64,000 nt of DNA from Pectinophora gossypiella (Eukaryota > Arthropoda > Insecta > Lepidoptera > Gelechiidae): contig NC_065405.1 in assembly GCF_024362695.1 (NCBI RefSeq), positions 4,472,672 to 4,536,671 on the forward strand, written 5' to 3'. Shown here in pieces: positions 28,991 to 41,113 of this stretch. A program made the position numbers and the translations under genes. Numbering within the stretch: the stretch's first letter is position 1; the number at the start of each line of letters is the position of its first letter. The notes beneath the pieces were generated by a model. The model was not told where the DNA came from. It saw only the letters and a list, made by a program, of their open reading frames with translations, and searched no databases.

Positions 28991-30109
28991 ACATACAAAG
29001 TTTCAAACGAAACCTAAATAACTCATAAAAATAATACACAATAAGTAAAGAAAAAGCGTCATTTTATAATCATAATAATTATAATTAGATATGACGCTAA
29101 GGCATGTCCTTGAAGGAAAGAATAAAAGAATAAAATTACTTGTTTAGTTGACCTTGAAAAATATCCTTTCTTTTTTAATTTTACCATGGTCTACTAATTA
29201 ACGCGCCATTGTAATTGAGAACAAACGAAATCAATAATTCTGTTATTGATATAAAATCGAAAAAGTAATTATTTACTTTATTTCTTAAATCTGTTGACAA
29301 ACACTTCTGTGAACAAACTTACTTTGTTTAAATTATTCTTAGGGTTTATTACTGTTTATTAGTATCACCCACTTTGAATATATTAATAAATACTTTGTCT
29401 ATTCACGGAAATTATGTTGTTACCAGAAATTAATTATCAGTCAATTTTAATCTGAAACATCGCGAATATTTTGAAGATACTTGTTATAAAAGTTATTTTA
29501 ATGTTACTCTAACCGACTCTAGATTAAACTTTTGGTTATTTATCCAAAAGTTATGTTAGTTTATGTTATTATGCCTTATTGTTGAGAGAAATTTGAAACT
29601 TGCGACAAACAGAACGTTGTTGTTGTTTATTTTATTTCAGTATTATTTTCATGGGAAGTAGGTTCAGGTTCGCTTGTAATGTGTACATTATTTAAAGTAA
29701 ACGTCACAATATATTCAGTGTACGTAGAAATTATATTCAACACGCGCAAACGTCTACGTCATTGTGTGAAAATTTAATCTAACATCTAAAGTTTCTCATC
29801 CAGTTGTCATAAAATTACTCTAAACAACCTTTGAAACTCTACATTATTGCGTTCCGGTTACACCATACCCTTTATTTTTCTCAGCTCCAATGATTGCGTG
29901 TTCATGTTTGTGTGTTTTACGTCGTAGTATATTCACCTTCTCTGGCATATGCCCAACGATACGACTACGTGTTAAAGAAGGAATGTTCGATAGTATTTCC
30001 TGAAAGGTTTTCTTGCTTTGAGCTACAAACAAGCACTATTCATCATTCATGTACTTTTCCGTCGAAGATAATGAACTCATTATGCATATTTCATAGCGGA
30101 GTGATTTTC
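28991..30109. other. No gene seen
   Basis: AT-rich DNA upstream of the CpG-rich promoter. The short open frame at 29894-30244 runs into the CpG island without support. Confidence 0.4.
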
Positions 30110-30497
30110 GTCGGAGCTCGCCGCCCGCAAAGCACACGCCCTGCTGAAGAAAGCTCTGTAGGGCGGGCGACTTCCTCACCCGTGGCGCCCCTTGCGGCGC
30201 GACGCGGAACTAAGTGGAACGCGGCCATTGGCCGGCGGGGGTGACGTCAGGCCGCATCCGACCAATGGGGGGGAGCGCGCTCGCGCCCGGCCGCAGTCCT
30301 CGTCGCCGCGCCTTCGTATGAGCCGTGTGTCGCTGCCGGCCCCCCGCGCCCCGCGCCGTCTCTCGCCCGCATTCTAGTTGTGGGTGTCGCGCCGTGCAGT
30401 CCTCGCGTGTGCCGCCGAACTCAGTGCGCCGTTTGTGAGTGCTATAGTTCCCGCCCGAGTGTCTGTGTGACGGAGATCCCGTAGCCCGCCGCAGAGG
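30110..30497 (+). promoter_or_regulatory. CpG-rich promoter and 5' UTR
   Basis: This is the most GC-rich stretch of the window, full of CpG. It contains an inverted CCAAT box (ATTGG, 30227-30231), a perfect CRE TGACGTCA (30242-30249), a second CCAAT (30262-30266) and an insect initiator-like TCAGT (30421-30425). No TATA box stands at the right distance. Likely a constitutive or developmental promoter. Confidence 0.65.
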
Positions 30498-30513
30498 ATG
30501 TTAACAGCGCACG
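30498..30513 (+). CDS. Possible first coding exon of an unidentified gene
   Basis: ATG at 30498 (context GAGGATGT) is followed five codons later by ACG/GTGAGT, a consensus splice donor. The exon would encode Met-Leu-Thr-Ala-His plus one base. It lies at the 3' edge of the CpG island, as first exons do. No downstream exon was recognised before the end of the window, so the intron would be very long, as in many insect transcription-factor genes. The exon could equally be non-coding. Confidence 0.4.
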
Positions 30514-33500
30514 GTGAGTGTTGCGACGAGACGACGGCCGCTTATCTCGAGCGGCGCCACGTGAACGCGCTCTATTTATAAAATGTAAACACGCCGCTAA
30601 TTTGATTTGCGATGATATTGCGGTATTGCATCTTAAAAGCGAGAGTATGCGTCCTGCTCGAGCGATAGACCGCGCTCGGTCGCAAATTAGCAATAAAGAC
30701 TCACGACGGCGGTCGAGATTGCCTAGTTCCTGTAAGACATGAACGTGCTAGTGCCGGTGGTGTTTATACTAATAATTCTATAAGGATTCTCGAGTGACTG
30801 TAACGAGCGCCTGGCAAAGTGGATTTGATCGGATAACCTTGGTTTGGTTCAGGGCTGGCGATAGCACGATAACGTGACCTTGGAGAGAAGTCTCGCGAAC
30901 GCCGGCCGGCGCTGGAGGCGCGCTCACGGAAAATGTCCAGACAAACAACGATAATAGTGTCGCAAACACAATGATAATGCTGTTAATATAAGAGACTCGT
31001 GCAAGAAACCTAATAAAGAAATCTTTGTCGCTAAATGTCAAGTTACAGAATGTTTGTTTGACAGTAAATTTAAAACGCATTAGTTTTGAATCAGAGATAA
31101 AAGACTTACGAAACAGAAGACAACGAATTAAAGACACTTGTTTTGTTAATAATTTATAATCAGAAACAGAAAGGCAAAGCAAAAGGGATGAGCCTAGCAG
31201 TTTTGGATGCGTTTCAATTAAGAACAAGTGAGACTGTTTAAATGACTAATGAAACGATTGAATGAGTAATTCAAATGAACATAAACGTCATTGCCGCTGG
31301 CAAATACTGAGGTCAACAAGTTGAGGAAATTGCATTTGTTATACTACTCTTCCCCGTATTTACAACGCTAACCTAAATGAGACATGGAATTTTTATTATG
31401 TTACTTCTTCGGTTATTCCAGATACTTTTGTCCGCAAACTCGCTAAAAAGTTGCAACTTCTGCGACACCATTTTCCACTGGCCATAGTAGTTTTTTATAT
31501 GTCAGTCCAGTCAGGTCTGTCCGGTTGAGATACCTCGATACGGTCAGGTTCGAGGCGTTGGTCCCACGCCTCGTTCCACTTACTTCCAACGACAACATGC
31601 TCACTGGACCCGAAAACAACCAAGTGATTTACGTCTCTACCATAAAAGATATAAGTTTCAAGTCAAACATGAACTTGCCAATATTCCAACAACGTAACAA
31701 ATTGATAAACAATTCGATTATAATTCTATCCACATGTTTACTAAAGACTCCAATGAATTAGCATTTCAAGGTCCCCAAGACTCGTTACGAACTCAAAAAA
31801 ACTAGCAGCAAAAACAAGACTACACAAAAATCAAGAAGATTTGGGATTCTCATTCGCACTTACGCACTAATGTCGAAGAGCTGTTGCCGTATGTGTACGA
31901 TTGTGCTCTCTGTCTGGCACAGCGGTATTGCGTGGGTGGAAATGAGATGGAGGTAATTCGCAGCTAGCGAGCGAACCGGCCATGCGAGATGCTCAGCCGT
32001 ATCATAAATATTAATCAGGCGCTGGTGTCAACAGCCACCGCGTAACGTGACACCGCCGCGATCCGCTGCTAGCCTGGTACTCTTGGCCGCCAGACGACAC
32101 TACGCACGACAACACAATGGCAAGATTTTATCTAATTAATTTATAAACAAAACTTACATGTGATAATACACAGAAAGATGTTACATGCAAAAGTTTTTGT
32201 GCAAATATTGTAAACTCCAAGTTGACATCACTCTTATTGTCCTAGATATAGTTAGATACTTTAATTAAATATTGGTTTTCACTCAGAACAGTTCTCTGCA
32301 GCGAATCGCGATAAAATTATCGTGAAGGCACATCCGTTTACGCTTACGCATGCAGCCATGACCTGCCCTACAACTCTCAGTCTTTGATTGGTGAATGCAA
32401 TGTGGTTTTATGGTTATCATACTTCGACCATTATATCAACCAGTCTTATTGTCGCATAAAAGTTAAGACCTGATTAAATGAAAATAAAAAGGAACCTGTT
32501 TAAAGATAAAAGGTTTTTTGTTATAAACGAAACAGATAATAATTTTGAAAATAAATGGGAGTTACTCAGCTAAAAGACAATGTTAACAGACATGCAGTTT
32601 AAAGATGAACTTACCATTGAAGACTAACAATTGAATCTAGTTGCCGACGGTAGGGAAGTATGTACGCCAAATGACTCCAATTAGGTTTTTATGATGAAAT
32701 CCGGTACGAGCTAGAGATGAAAACGATTTTGTTACTACGGGAGCGCCGTTTACATTGGATTTACGGTTTATTCGCTGGGTTATTAAAACCTTATTTTTTG
32801 AGTAGTATTTATTGAAACTAACGAAGTCTTTTTGGGAAATATCGTAGGATCTGTTGTAACAAATGAAGACAAATAAACAAACAAACAGCACATTGGTAAC
32901 AAAAAGTTTTATTTATTAAAAATATTTGCAACATAAAAAAATAATATCGGTAGTTTCTTGTTGACAGTTCTACGTAGGTACTACCGACCTTCGCAAATGA
33001 CATTTTGCATACTAAAATTCTTGAAACAGGTTACGTTATGTCCTCTAAGCTGATGTTTTATGATTAACACGGCCACCATAGTAAGATTTATAATTAGAAT
33101 TAATTATTTATTTCAACTGCTTCTTTAAAGAAAACTTCTGAAATAGCAAATTTCCCAGAAATCTGGGATCGAGATCGTTTGGATTTCCTTATGTAAAGAG
33201 GTCTAAAAATAAGGACGCTACATCACGAAATTAATGGAATCCAAACATTTCGTTTCCTAACCTATCAACGGTAGCAAATTCAGAGTTTTGTTACCATGCA
33301 TCAATTAACAAGTCTGTAAACTCTTGTACTCTATTGTTCAGACTAATAAATGCTAATTTATGAAGTTAGCCATTAATGTTTTTCTCTTTCAAGTAAGTAC
33401 CTAGGTATATTGTATGTACATTACATAATTTACACTTATTTTTTTTTTCATGCCTACTTTGTCTTGCTTACAATTTTACGCCTTTTTTACTGTCACATAA

Positions 33501-34879
33501 TATATTATATTATATAGCTTGTAGAGTTATTAAACGCACATTCAGTCATCCCACCCAAGGCGCACCACCAAACCCTATTCTCAGTGTTATGCAGTGTGCG
33601 TCAACCTGCAGAAGGTGGCTGGAAGCGCCTGGATACGTAAGGCATATTCAGTATTCCCCAGTATTTACATAAATGATACAGCATTAAACTCAGACGCATC
33701 TATTGCTTTTAATATTATATAATAAAGGAGACGTGTACTTTAAACGTAATTAAAAACGAGTTAGTGCGCTGTGCTGAGGGCTTAAACATTATAAACGTTT
33801 AATTGCACTCGTCTACGTATTAAACCTGACGTGGATTCGACAAACGGATAGGATAATAAAAACTGAAGCTACTTTTGAAGATAGCGATTATAAAATTGAA
33901 AATTTAACAGAAAACAATAAGACGGTTTTAGATTAAGATTTTTAGATAATAGAAAGAGAAATGAAATTATATACACAATTTATAGTTTTACAATAAAGAG
34001 ATGACAAACAAGTAGTACCCATTAACAGATATAATAATAAGAAAAAAGATACCTACGGAATATTTTCAATAAAAATGATAAATATTCTAAAAGAACCATT
34101 GAATTTTAATACGACATTAAAAACCAGTCTCTAAGAAGATTCTCATAGTACAGCAAAAATGTCTTTGAAAGGGAAAAATATAAAAGGAACATCCAATAAG
34201 AAACCTGCTCATGGTTGTCGATGCGGCGGCGCAGCGTTTTTGCCTCAGACACCGCGTGTGAGCACATCTGCGAAGTTTTTGCTTCTGTATGTGTGTTGTT
34301 TTTTTTCCTTTTTTTTCGTCCCAGCGCGGTTACTTCGCCTGCGAGTCTTGTCTTTTTTCATCAATATTGTACGTTTTATTACTAGTAAACACTTTTGTTT
34401 TAATGTTGAAACAGCCAGTGTTACTAACACTCACTTCTTTCAATACAGCTGTAAAATTAACATTCAGAAGGTCTTTATTATCTTTGAAATTTACGTCACA
34501 ATCGTACAATCTGTTTAATATTTGTTTGATATTCATACGATTTGGTTTACAATATTAGCCATTACTTTAGTAAATTACTGGTTGGAGTAACGAAGCAGTC
34601 TTCTATTAAGGGATCAACAAAAATAATTGCAATACCGTTGTGCTTTTACGATATTAGTCAGTCTATAAGATCGACCATAAAATAAACGTTCAACCAGTTT
34701 TGCTATTAAATAAGTGTAAAAAAAATCTACATTTTTGTAAAGACTACCTATTTGAACAGATAAACGATATCGTGTAATTCAAAATTAATAACAATAGTTA
34801 CAAATTAATGCTGTTTAAATTTAATAAAATAACAAATGTATTAAATTAACAAATAAACAAACACACTACAGGTGGATAA
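30514..34879. other. No exon recognised; probable intron start
   Basis: After the donor the GC content falls. A GC-richer, possibly regulatory stretch lies at 31900-32110. The open frames at 30778-31227, 34159-34518 and 34289-34558 have no domain or splice support. Confidence 0.35.
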
Positions 34880-35045
34880 ATAAAATGAAATAGAGGAAGT
34901 GGAAAACCAAGAAGACAATACATGAAACAAATTAAAGAGAAGGCGAACGTCATGTCTTTTAAACAAGTAAAATAATTAGTCTTTCATAGACAAGAATGGA
35001 GAATGCTACACTGACAAGAGCGTGGCTGTTTAATTAATGATGATG
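34880..35045 (+). pseudogene. RTE-like LINE 3' end
   Basis: The segment carries AGGAAGTGGAAAACCAAGAA, ATTAAAGAGAAGGCGAACGT and GACAAGAGCGTGGCTGTTTA and ends in an ATGATGATG tail. Same family as 24780-25045. Confidence 0.6.
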
Positions 35046-35592
35046 ATACCTAAATATTAGAGACTAACAGTACATAACATGGGAGATGAACTGGTAACCA
35101 CATAGAACTCAAAATGGCAAGTGTAACTTCAAGCCACCCTGATAGGGATAACGACTATGAGCTAATAACATACAAAGTACAATCATTTTAAGTCTTCAAA
35201 AGTGCAGGAAAAGGCATGTTAATATTCACTTTAGATAAGCAGTCCTTTGACAGCCTAAGTTCACTTGATTCTGTGCTCTAGGTCACGCTGAAAAGGCTTA
35301 ATTTGGTTTGACAAGTGCAATGTCACTTGTAACGTTAGGACATGAAGTGATTCGTAATAAGAATCACGCGTTGTTGTGTTGCGTAACTTTGTATCATATA
35401 TGTGTGCGTTTGTGAGGGTGTGTATGTGTGTGTGTAATGTATGGATCTAATAGTACGGTGAATTTTAAACGAGTCTACTATTGCTTTATGACTTATCTGA
35501 AGTTGTCTGTTCAGGTAATTAATTTTCCAGAAAATGTTTTTATTTTTATGTTTTTAGTATTCCTTACTTAATATTAATTACACATTTTTTTA

Positions 35593-35884
35593 GAGGAGCT
35601 CGGTGGCGCAGCGGTAAACGCGCTCGGTCTGCGATTGTTGAAGTTAAGCAACTTTCGCAAAGGCCGGTCATAGGATGGGTGACCACAAAAAAAAAGTTTT
35701 CATCTCGAGCTCCTCCGTGCTTCGGAAGGCACGTTAAGCCGTTGGTCCTGGCTGCATTAGCAGTCGTTAATAACCATCAATCCGCACTGGGCCCGCGTGA
35801 TGGTTTAAGGCCCGATCTCCCTATCCATCCATAGGGAAGGCCCGTGCCCCAGCAGTGGGGACGTTAATGGGCTGATGATGATGT
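35593..35884 (+). mobile_element. SINE with chimeric tRNA/5S rRNA head
   Basis: This is a full-length copy. The head starts GAGCTCGGTGGCGCAGCGGT (tRNA A-box-like). It then runs into GAAGTTAAGCAACTTTCGC and GGTCATAGGATGGGTGACCA, which follow the box A and box C parts of the 5S rRNA internal promoter. The body has GGCACGTTAAGCCGTTGGTC (shared with SINE A and B), ATCAATCCGCACTGGGCCCG, CCCCAGCAGTGGGGACGTTA and a GATGATGATG tail. A perfect 12-bp target duplication CACATTTTTTTA flanks it (35581-35592, 35885-35896). Confidence 0.85.
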
Positions 35885-35896
35885 CACATTTTTTTA

Positions 35897-36559
35897 TAAA
35901 GTAAAGAATTTTCAGTAGCTATGTAGCTTAATTAAAATTTGGAAAACGTATGTCGTCACAAAAATGTTGAATATATCAAAAATTTGATATGTATACATAT
36001 GAACCTACAATAAATTCACACAAAATGGCGGCTCCCCTGGGTCGTATTTTTTTACATAGTAATTACTACTTAGTACACATTGGCAAGTTTTAACACCGTA
36101 ATCTTAGGTCAGTGACCTTACATTTTTGATGTTCCATCAGCGTTACCTACTGTGCCAGATAATAAAACTTTTTTTACACTTTTTTACCAGAGTAATTTAA
36201 CTACTTACAAAAAATAAACCCAATGTATGTTGCGTCTAATAAGTAGGCAGGTATAACAATATGTAGCTATAACAAATACATTCAGGCAAATATCTTATCT
36301 AATGGAATTTGTTATTAAAATCAATTTTGTCTGTGTTAGAATAGATGAATTGCACGAATTAATGTTTCTGGGCTACAAATAAAACTGGTCTTATTAGAAA
36401 ATGTAGAGTCTATCTAACAATAGATTATAGTATCAAGACGTTTTCATCCAATTACTCGAGTGTTGCTTACTATAGAAATTTTATTTCCCCATTTGCCATG
36501 ACATTCTGGTACACCTATAGTTTCCAACTAGTCAAATCAGTCACTTTTTACTAAACGTC
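35897..36559. other. No gene seen
   Basis: AT-rich DNA without recognisable features. Confidence 0.4.
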
Positions 36560-36652
36560 TTTTTTTTTACGTGACTTATTGTAGATTTGGCGCAGATGGC
36601 ATTAACTACTTGGCCGGACAAATGGGGAGCGCTGAAGGCTCTCACCCGGTAG
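36560..36652 (-). mobile_element. 5'-truncated family C retroposon
   Basis: On the minus strand the copy ends in CTACAATAAGTCACGT plus poly(A). A perfect 13-bp target duplication TTTACTAAACGTC at 36547-36559 and 36653-36665 proves insertion by target-primed reverse transcription. Confidence 0.88.
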
Positions 36653-36665
36653 TTTACTAAACGTC

Positions 36666-38884
36666 AAAAGACGAAATTACTATGGAATTTGTATGAAAAA
36701 GCAAATTGTGACGTCATAGAAAAACGTGACAAAATGTCGCACTTATTATATATTTTTATTGTAAAAAATCATAAGTTAGGGGGTGGAATTTTGTATGGAG
36801 TCTGCAATAGAAAGCTACAACTACAAGCTATACGGATTATTTTGTGACTAACAAAAAAGTCGGGCATATTTTTTTTCCGAAAACTGCTCCCAACTCCTAC
36901 AAAGAAGCGGTGAAATTTTATATGGGACTTTACGCAGTTATCAAGGTAGGATGCTAAAAATTGGTACATTAGGAAAAGTTGTTACCCCGAATTTAAAAAA
37001 AAGCGGGCAAAAGCTATTGAGAAAATAATTAGTAAAGATTAAAGAATTAATTTAAACACTCTCAATAAAATATATCTGTTGACCAACTGTAGAATACAAT
37101 ATCACAATAGGTACATTATCATGGCTCTGGGTTTAGGATTCCCTTAACAATTTGATATTAGCTTGTCAAACTTTGCTACGATCATTATCCAAAACTGAAT
37201 GAACGGAGTCCCGATATTTCTGAACAAAAATTCGTAATTTACCATAACTTCGCCGCCAGATGCTAAAGGGTGTCGTCTTCAGAGTCAAATTTCAATTAGT
37301 CTTTGAATACGACCCCTCTTCGGGCGCAAGGGAAAATCTATAATTTCTTCAGAATTTTCTAACGGCGATCTCAATATCGGCTCCGGTTGAGTTAACTTAA
37401 TAGGGAGTCACTTTAAAGTCCGCTTCGGAATTACTCTTCCTTGTCTTCAGCTATGGGAATAACCTGGTATATTACCTTAAGTTAGAAGATCAGCCCTCTT
37501 TACCATAATTTATTTACTTACTTAAAAATACTCTGATAGTAACATAGTTTAGGCTTGAAAGCTCGAAACAGTTCTATTTATAAAAATTGGATTAAAAAGA
37601 ACGCTACAAGTAAAAAAAAATGAAAATGGAATATTTAAATAAACGAAAAAAAAATATTGAAGGAAACCACGCGATCTGGCTGCAAATAAAAAGTAAATAT
37701 TATGAAAATGGCGTTACGTAATCGAAAACATCTAGATCTATTTGGTGGAAAATAAGCGAAAACTCTTTTCGCATATTGTTTCTGACATGCCAGTATTGTG
37801 ATAGATGTTCGAAATCTTCCATCCTTCCTTTTTGTGGTCCCAGAGCTATGATGCGTAGCCGTGATGGATGGCTGTTATCACTACTGATAACCTTCTCTTG
37901 TCTGTGTTCACCTTAGAGACTGTGTTCTACAAGAGTGAGCCCATTTTTTATGGCCATTATTTTTTAAGTGCTGCTAAGTATTAAATTTTTTTCTTGGATA
38001 TTACCATGATTTTTAGATTTTTATCTCAGTTAAGTAGGTAAGTATCAAAAAATATATTCTTAAAAAGTTAGAAGTTTCTGGTCTTTAGGATATGAAACGT
38101 GTTTTTTTTTATTTCTATTAATTTTGCCGGACAACTGTAGAGTAGATATCCTACTTTTCTTATAGTATTTGTTACTTATAAAAATACTATTATTTTTACT
38201 TTAAAATTCGCAACGAAAACCGACAAGGTATAATTTATTCGTGCTTATCGACCGCATTAGGACCTGAAATCTTAAATAGAATCGAATTATTTTTGGCCCA
38301 AAATAAATTTAGACTGATAAATGTGATATTTATCGCCACGTGGTCGGTTTTAGGTAGCTACTTGAAACGATTCGCTATATTGAGGAAGCACAAAGCAACT
38401 TATTTATATGCAAATATATGTCAAAACAACATACGTAATTATCTGAAGGTTAATAGTACGAATAACCTCTATTTGCTACAGAATATAGCATAATATTTCG
38501 TGTGTTCATAAACAGGTTTTCCTGTACTACTTAATGCGTGTAATCGCAAACCTAGACACTTCAAGATGATAATAAAATGTATGTTACAACACGTATGTCG
38601 GGTATTGCATGTACGTACTAACTATAAAGTAGAAATTTTAGAATTAGTACAATTCTTGTAATTAAAACAAAAAATATATATAAAATAGATTTTTTAGGAG
38701 ATTTTGAGTGCTATCGTTTAAAAAAGGAAATATTACGTTTTGATCACGGCTGTACCTGAAGTATTCTATGGGTAGTGAAAAAAAAACTGTAGATATGTAT
38801 AATAAAAAAAATGATACGTTTGAAAATAAAATAAAATTATTAACTACAGAAAAAATCAAGTGGATATAAAGTCGTATCTAATCT
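36666..38884. other. No gene seen
   Basis: Low-complexity AT-rich DNA. A slightly less AT-rich stretch at 37180-37480 and another at 37780-37930 have no coding signal. Short frames at 36769-36969, 38293-38493 and 38662-38859 are judged random. Confidence 0.4.
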
Positions 38885-39045
38885 AGTAAAGCCTACAAGA
38901 TCCCACAGCTGGGCAAAGGCCTCCCCTTCCTCTTTCCATTTTTAGCGGTGTCATCATCAGGCGTCGTGGTAGACCTCGAAAGAGATGGCGCGTGACGACT
39001 TGGACGCTTGCCGAAGGGACTGTTTGGAATACACACAGGATAAAA
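38885..39045 (+). pseudogene. LINE 3' fragment
   Basis: The frame reads RRRGRPRKRW-like from CAGGCGTCGTGGTAGACCTC onward, the GRP.RRW signature of RTE-like ORF2 tails, but the rest is decayed. The left part (CTACAAGATCCCAC) resembles 9190-9210. Confidence 0.45.
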
Positions 39046-39132
39046 TCTTATAAGTATAAAAAATCTTATTTATATTTCTTACGTGAAAATATGACGGATT
39101 ACTCAACTGTTACAATACAATACAATACACAG

Positions 39133-39395
39133 GCTCCGCTTACCAATCTGAAGACTTGACAGGTCCGGTTTTTTAAAGAAGCGACTGTCTGTCTGGCCTT
39201 CCAACCCGCAAAAGGAAATCCAGCCCAAAACCTTACGATGTTTTCCTTCACCGCTGAGTAGGTGATAATCAATTATGATCCATATATGAATTCGGAAACA
39301 AATTCGACCATCGTTGGTTTAGGCCCGTAGTGGATTCGAACCTGCGACCTCAAAGCGAGAGGCAAGCGTTTTACCAACTGAGCTACCACAGCTCA
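39133..39395 (-). mobile_element. tRNA-derived SINE, family D
   Basis: The minus-strand copy has a good head (GAGCTGTGGTAGCTCAGTTG; B box GCAGGTTCGAATCCAC), then the ATTATCACCTACTCAGCGGT body and the GACAGGTCCGGTTTTTTAAA 3' part on the plus strand. Confidence 0.75.
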
Positions 39396-39906
39396 CATGA
39401 TAAACTCTTATAAGTATAAAATATATCTTTTGGATATTTCTTACGTGATAATATGACGGATTACTTAACTGTAACTGGTATATATTGTAAATACAATAAA
39501 TCATTTAAAAAAACATGGATATTGATTTAACTGCAAAATTGACTTTCGAACGGCCTCGAGGTGGCCTTATTAAAACCATAATTATTTCAAAAAGTTGTTC
39601 TGTCCAATTGAGGGGATTATTTTTCTTTTTTGTCAGTTTTAACAAAATATTATTATAATGTATTTACGTGGTAAAGTTTTAAAAAATAATAATTTTTATC
39701 TTCATTTTTAATTTGAATCTATCACGCATTGTAGAATACACTTATGCAGATATTTAAGCTTAAATATACTGTATATTAAATAATGTATATTAAATGTTCT
39801 GTTAAAACATTGTTACTACATACTACTTAGCTACATTTTACATAATTGGCGAGAAGAGGGTGCCCTGGTTGTATATAAAAAAGATCCTATTTATTTTATC
39901 TTTTGT

Positions 39907-39985
39907 GCTGGCCTAGACTTCAGCCAAGTAGTTAATGCCATTTGTGGCAAATCTACAACAAGTCACGTCAAAAAGAAAGAAAAAA
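39907..39985 (+). mobile_element. Family C retroposon tail
   Basis: The segment has AGCCAAGTAGTTAATGCCAT and GGCAAATCTACAACAAGTCA followed by an A-rich end. Confidence 0.55.
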
Positions 39986-40214
39986 TCTGGACTGGGCAGC
40001 GGGTATAAACAAAACACGATCAGCTGCTTGTCTTCCCGGGCACGCTTTAAAAAAGAAAAAGAGATTGTGTCCTTTCTAACACGTACGATATACCAGAGAT
40101 TCTTAAAGTGGCACCTAGGGGTTCCGTAGAAAAGTCATCAGGATTTCGCAAAAAACATTTATTTTTGCCTTTACATAACACTTACAAAGATCAAATACTT
40201 TGATTTGTAATCAT

Positions 40215-40345
40215 CCAAACTGAAACTCAAAAATCACTTTATTCAGTAGGTAACATTGTAACAATTTGGTCGTACGAGTACGTCTCATCTGCCTAAAACT
40301 ACTGCAGCTTCTCAACCTGTGTAGCCACAAGAAAATCCTCGGCAT
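40215..40345 (-). mobile_element. LINE 3' end fragment
   Basis: The segment has AAACTCAAAAATCACTTTAT, TCAGTAGGTAACATTGTAAC and CGTCTCATCTGCCTAAAACT, the same order as 22590-22765. Confidence 0.6.
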
Positions 40346-40499
40346 AATACTGGTACATCCAAAGACAGGGTGAGCCCAAGATCGGGATATATGGAGGAAA
40401 GATAGAGACATTTGCCCTGCAGTGGGATGATTCGGGCTAGTTATAGTTGTAGTTGGGAACCTCTGCTGATAGACCGTCATTTATGGACGATGGAGATTG

Positions 40500-40750
40500 G
40501 TCTTAAGCATCTTAGAACTTCGTGTCAAGAGTGGCTGCAGATTATCGCATTACGTTGCTCACATTATTAGAGATTCTCTCTTCTTCTAATCTTTTTATCA
40601 CCTTTTAGGATGTAGAGCTCGAATAACAGATTTCCACTCCTCACGATCTTCTGCAGCCGGCATGACGTGCCGAGTTTTCAATTCCCGGTCAACCGAGCCG
40701 AACCGAATCGAGCGTTGTTAGGAATTACGGGCTTGAGTTTATGCATCAAA
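40500..40750 (+). repeat. Dispersed retroposon tail fragment, interrupted
   Basis: GTCAAGAGTGGCTGCAGATT and later GGAATTACGGGCTTGAGTTT match the two halves of 7335-7414. Between them lies about 150 bp of other sequence (40580-40715). Confidence 0.45.
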
Positions 40751-40801
40751 AGTCACGTTTAAATTGTTTCATGGAACTTTAAATAGTTTAAGTTTAAATA
40801 G

Positions 40802-41102
40802 ACGGCCTCTGTGGTCCAGTGGTTTAGCGTTGGGCTCACGATCCCGAGGTCCCGGGTTCGTATCCCGGTGGGGACATATCACAAAAATCACTTTTTGTTA
40901 CCTAGTTAGGTCAGAACATTACAGGCTGATCACCTGATTCTCCGAAAGTAAGATGACTACTGATCGGAGAAGATCGGTTACTATTTATTGATGTAAGTGA
41001 GTCATCGTTACATGAGCCATGTCAGGGGCCTTTGGCGGCTCAAAAATAACCCTGAGGGTTGCTGAGGTTGGTAATCCACCTCACAACCCACACGATAGAA
41101 GA
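40802..41102 (+). mobile_element. tRNA-derived SINE, family A
   Basis: Head CTCTGTGGTCCAGTGGTTTA, B box CGGGTTCGTATCCCG, tail CACAACCCACACGATAGAAG. Target duplication AGTTTAAATAG (40791-40801) and AGTTTATATAG (41103-41113), one mismatch. Confidence 0.87.
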
Positions 41103-41113
41103 AGTTTATATAG

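Noticed and set aside
30442..30693. Minus-strand 83-codon Arg-rich frame over the CpG island
   Set aside because: CpG-rich DNA commonly gives long Arg/Ala frames; the GTGAGT donor supports the other strand.
34159..34558. Overlapping frames of 119 and 89 codons, partly hydrophobic
   Set aside because: The hydrophobicity comes from T-rich DNA; both strands are open to similar lengths.
35620..35690. 5S rRNA gene
   Set aside because: Only the internal promoter-like part resembles 5S rRNA; the 5' third and the closing stem are absent, and copies have SINE bodies with target duplications.
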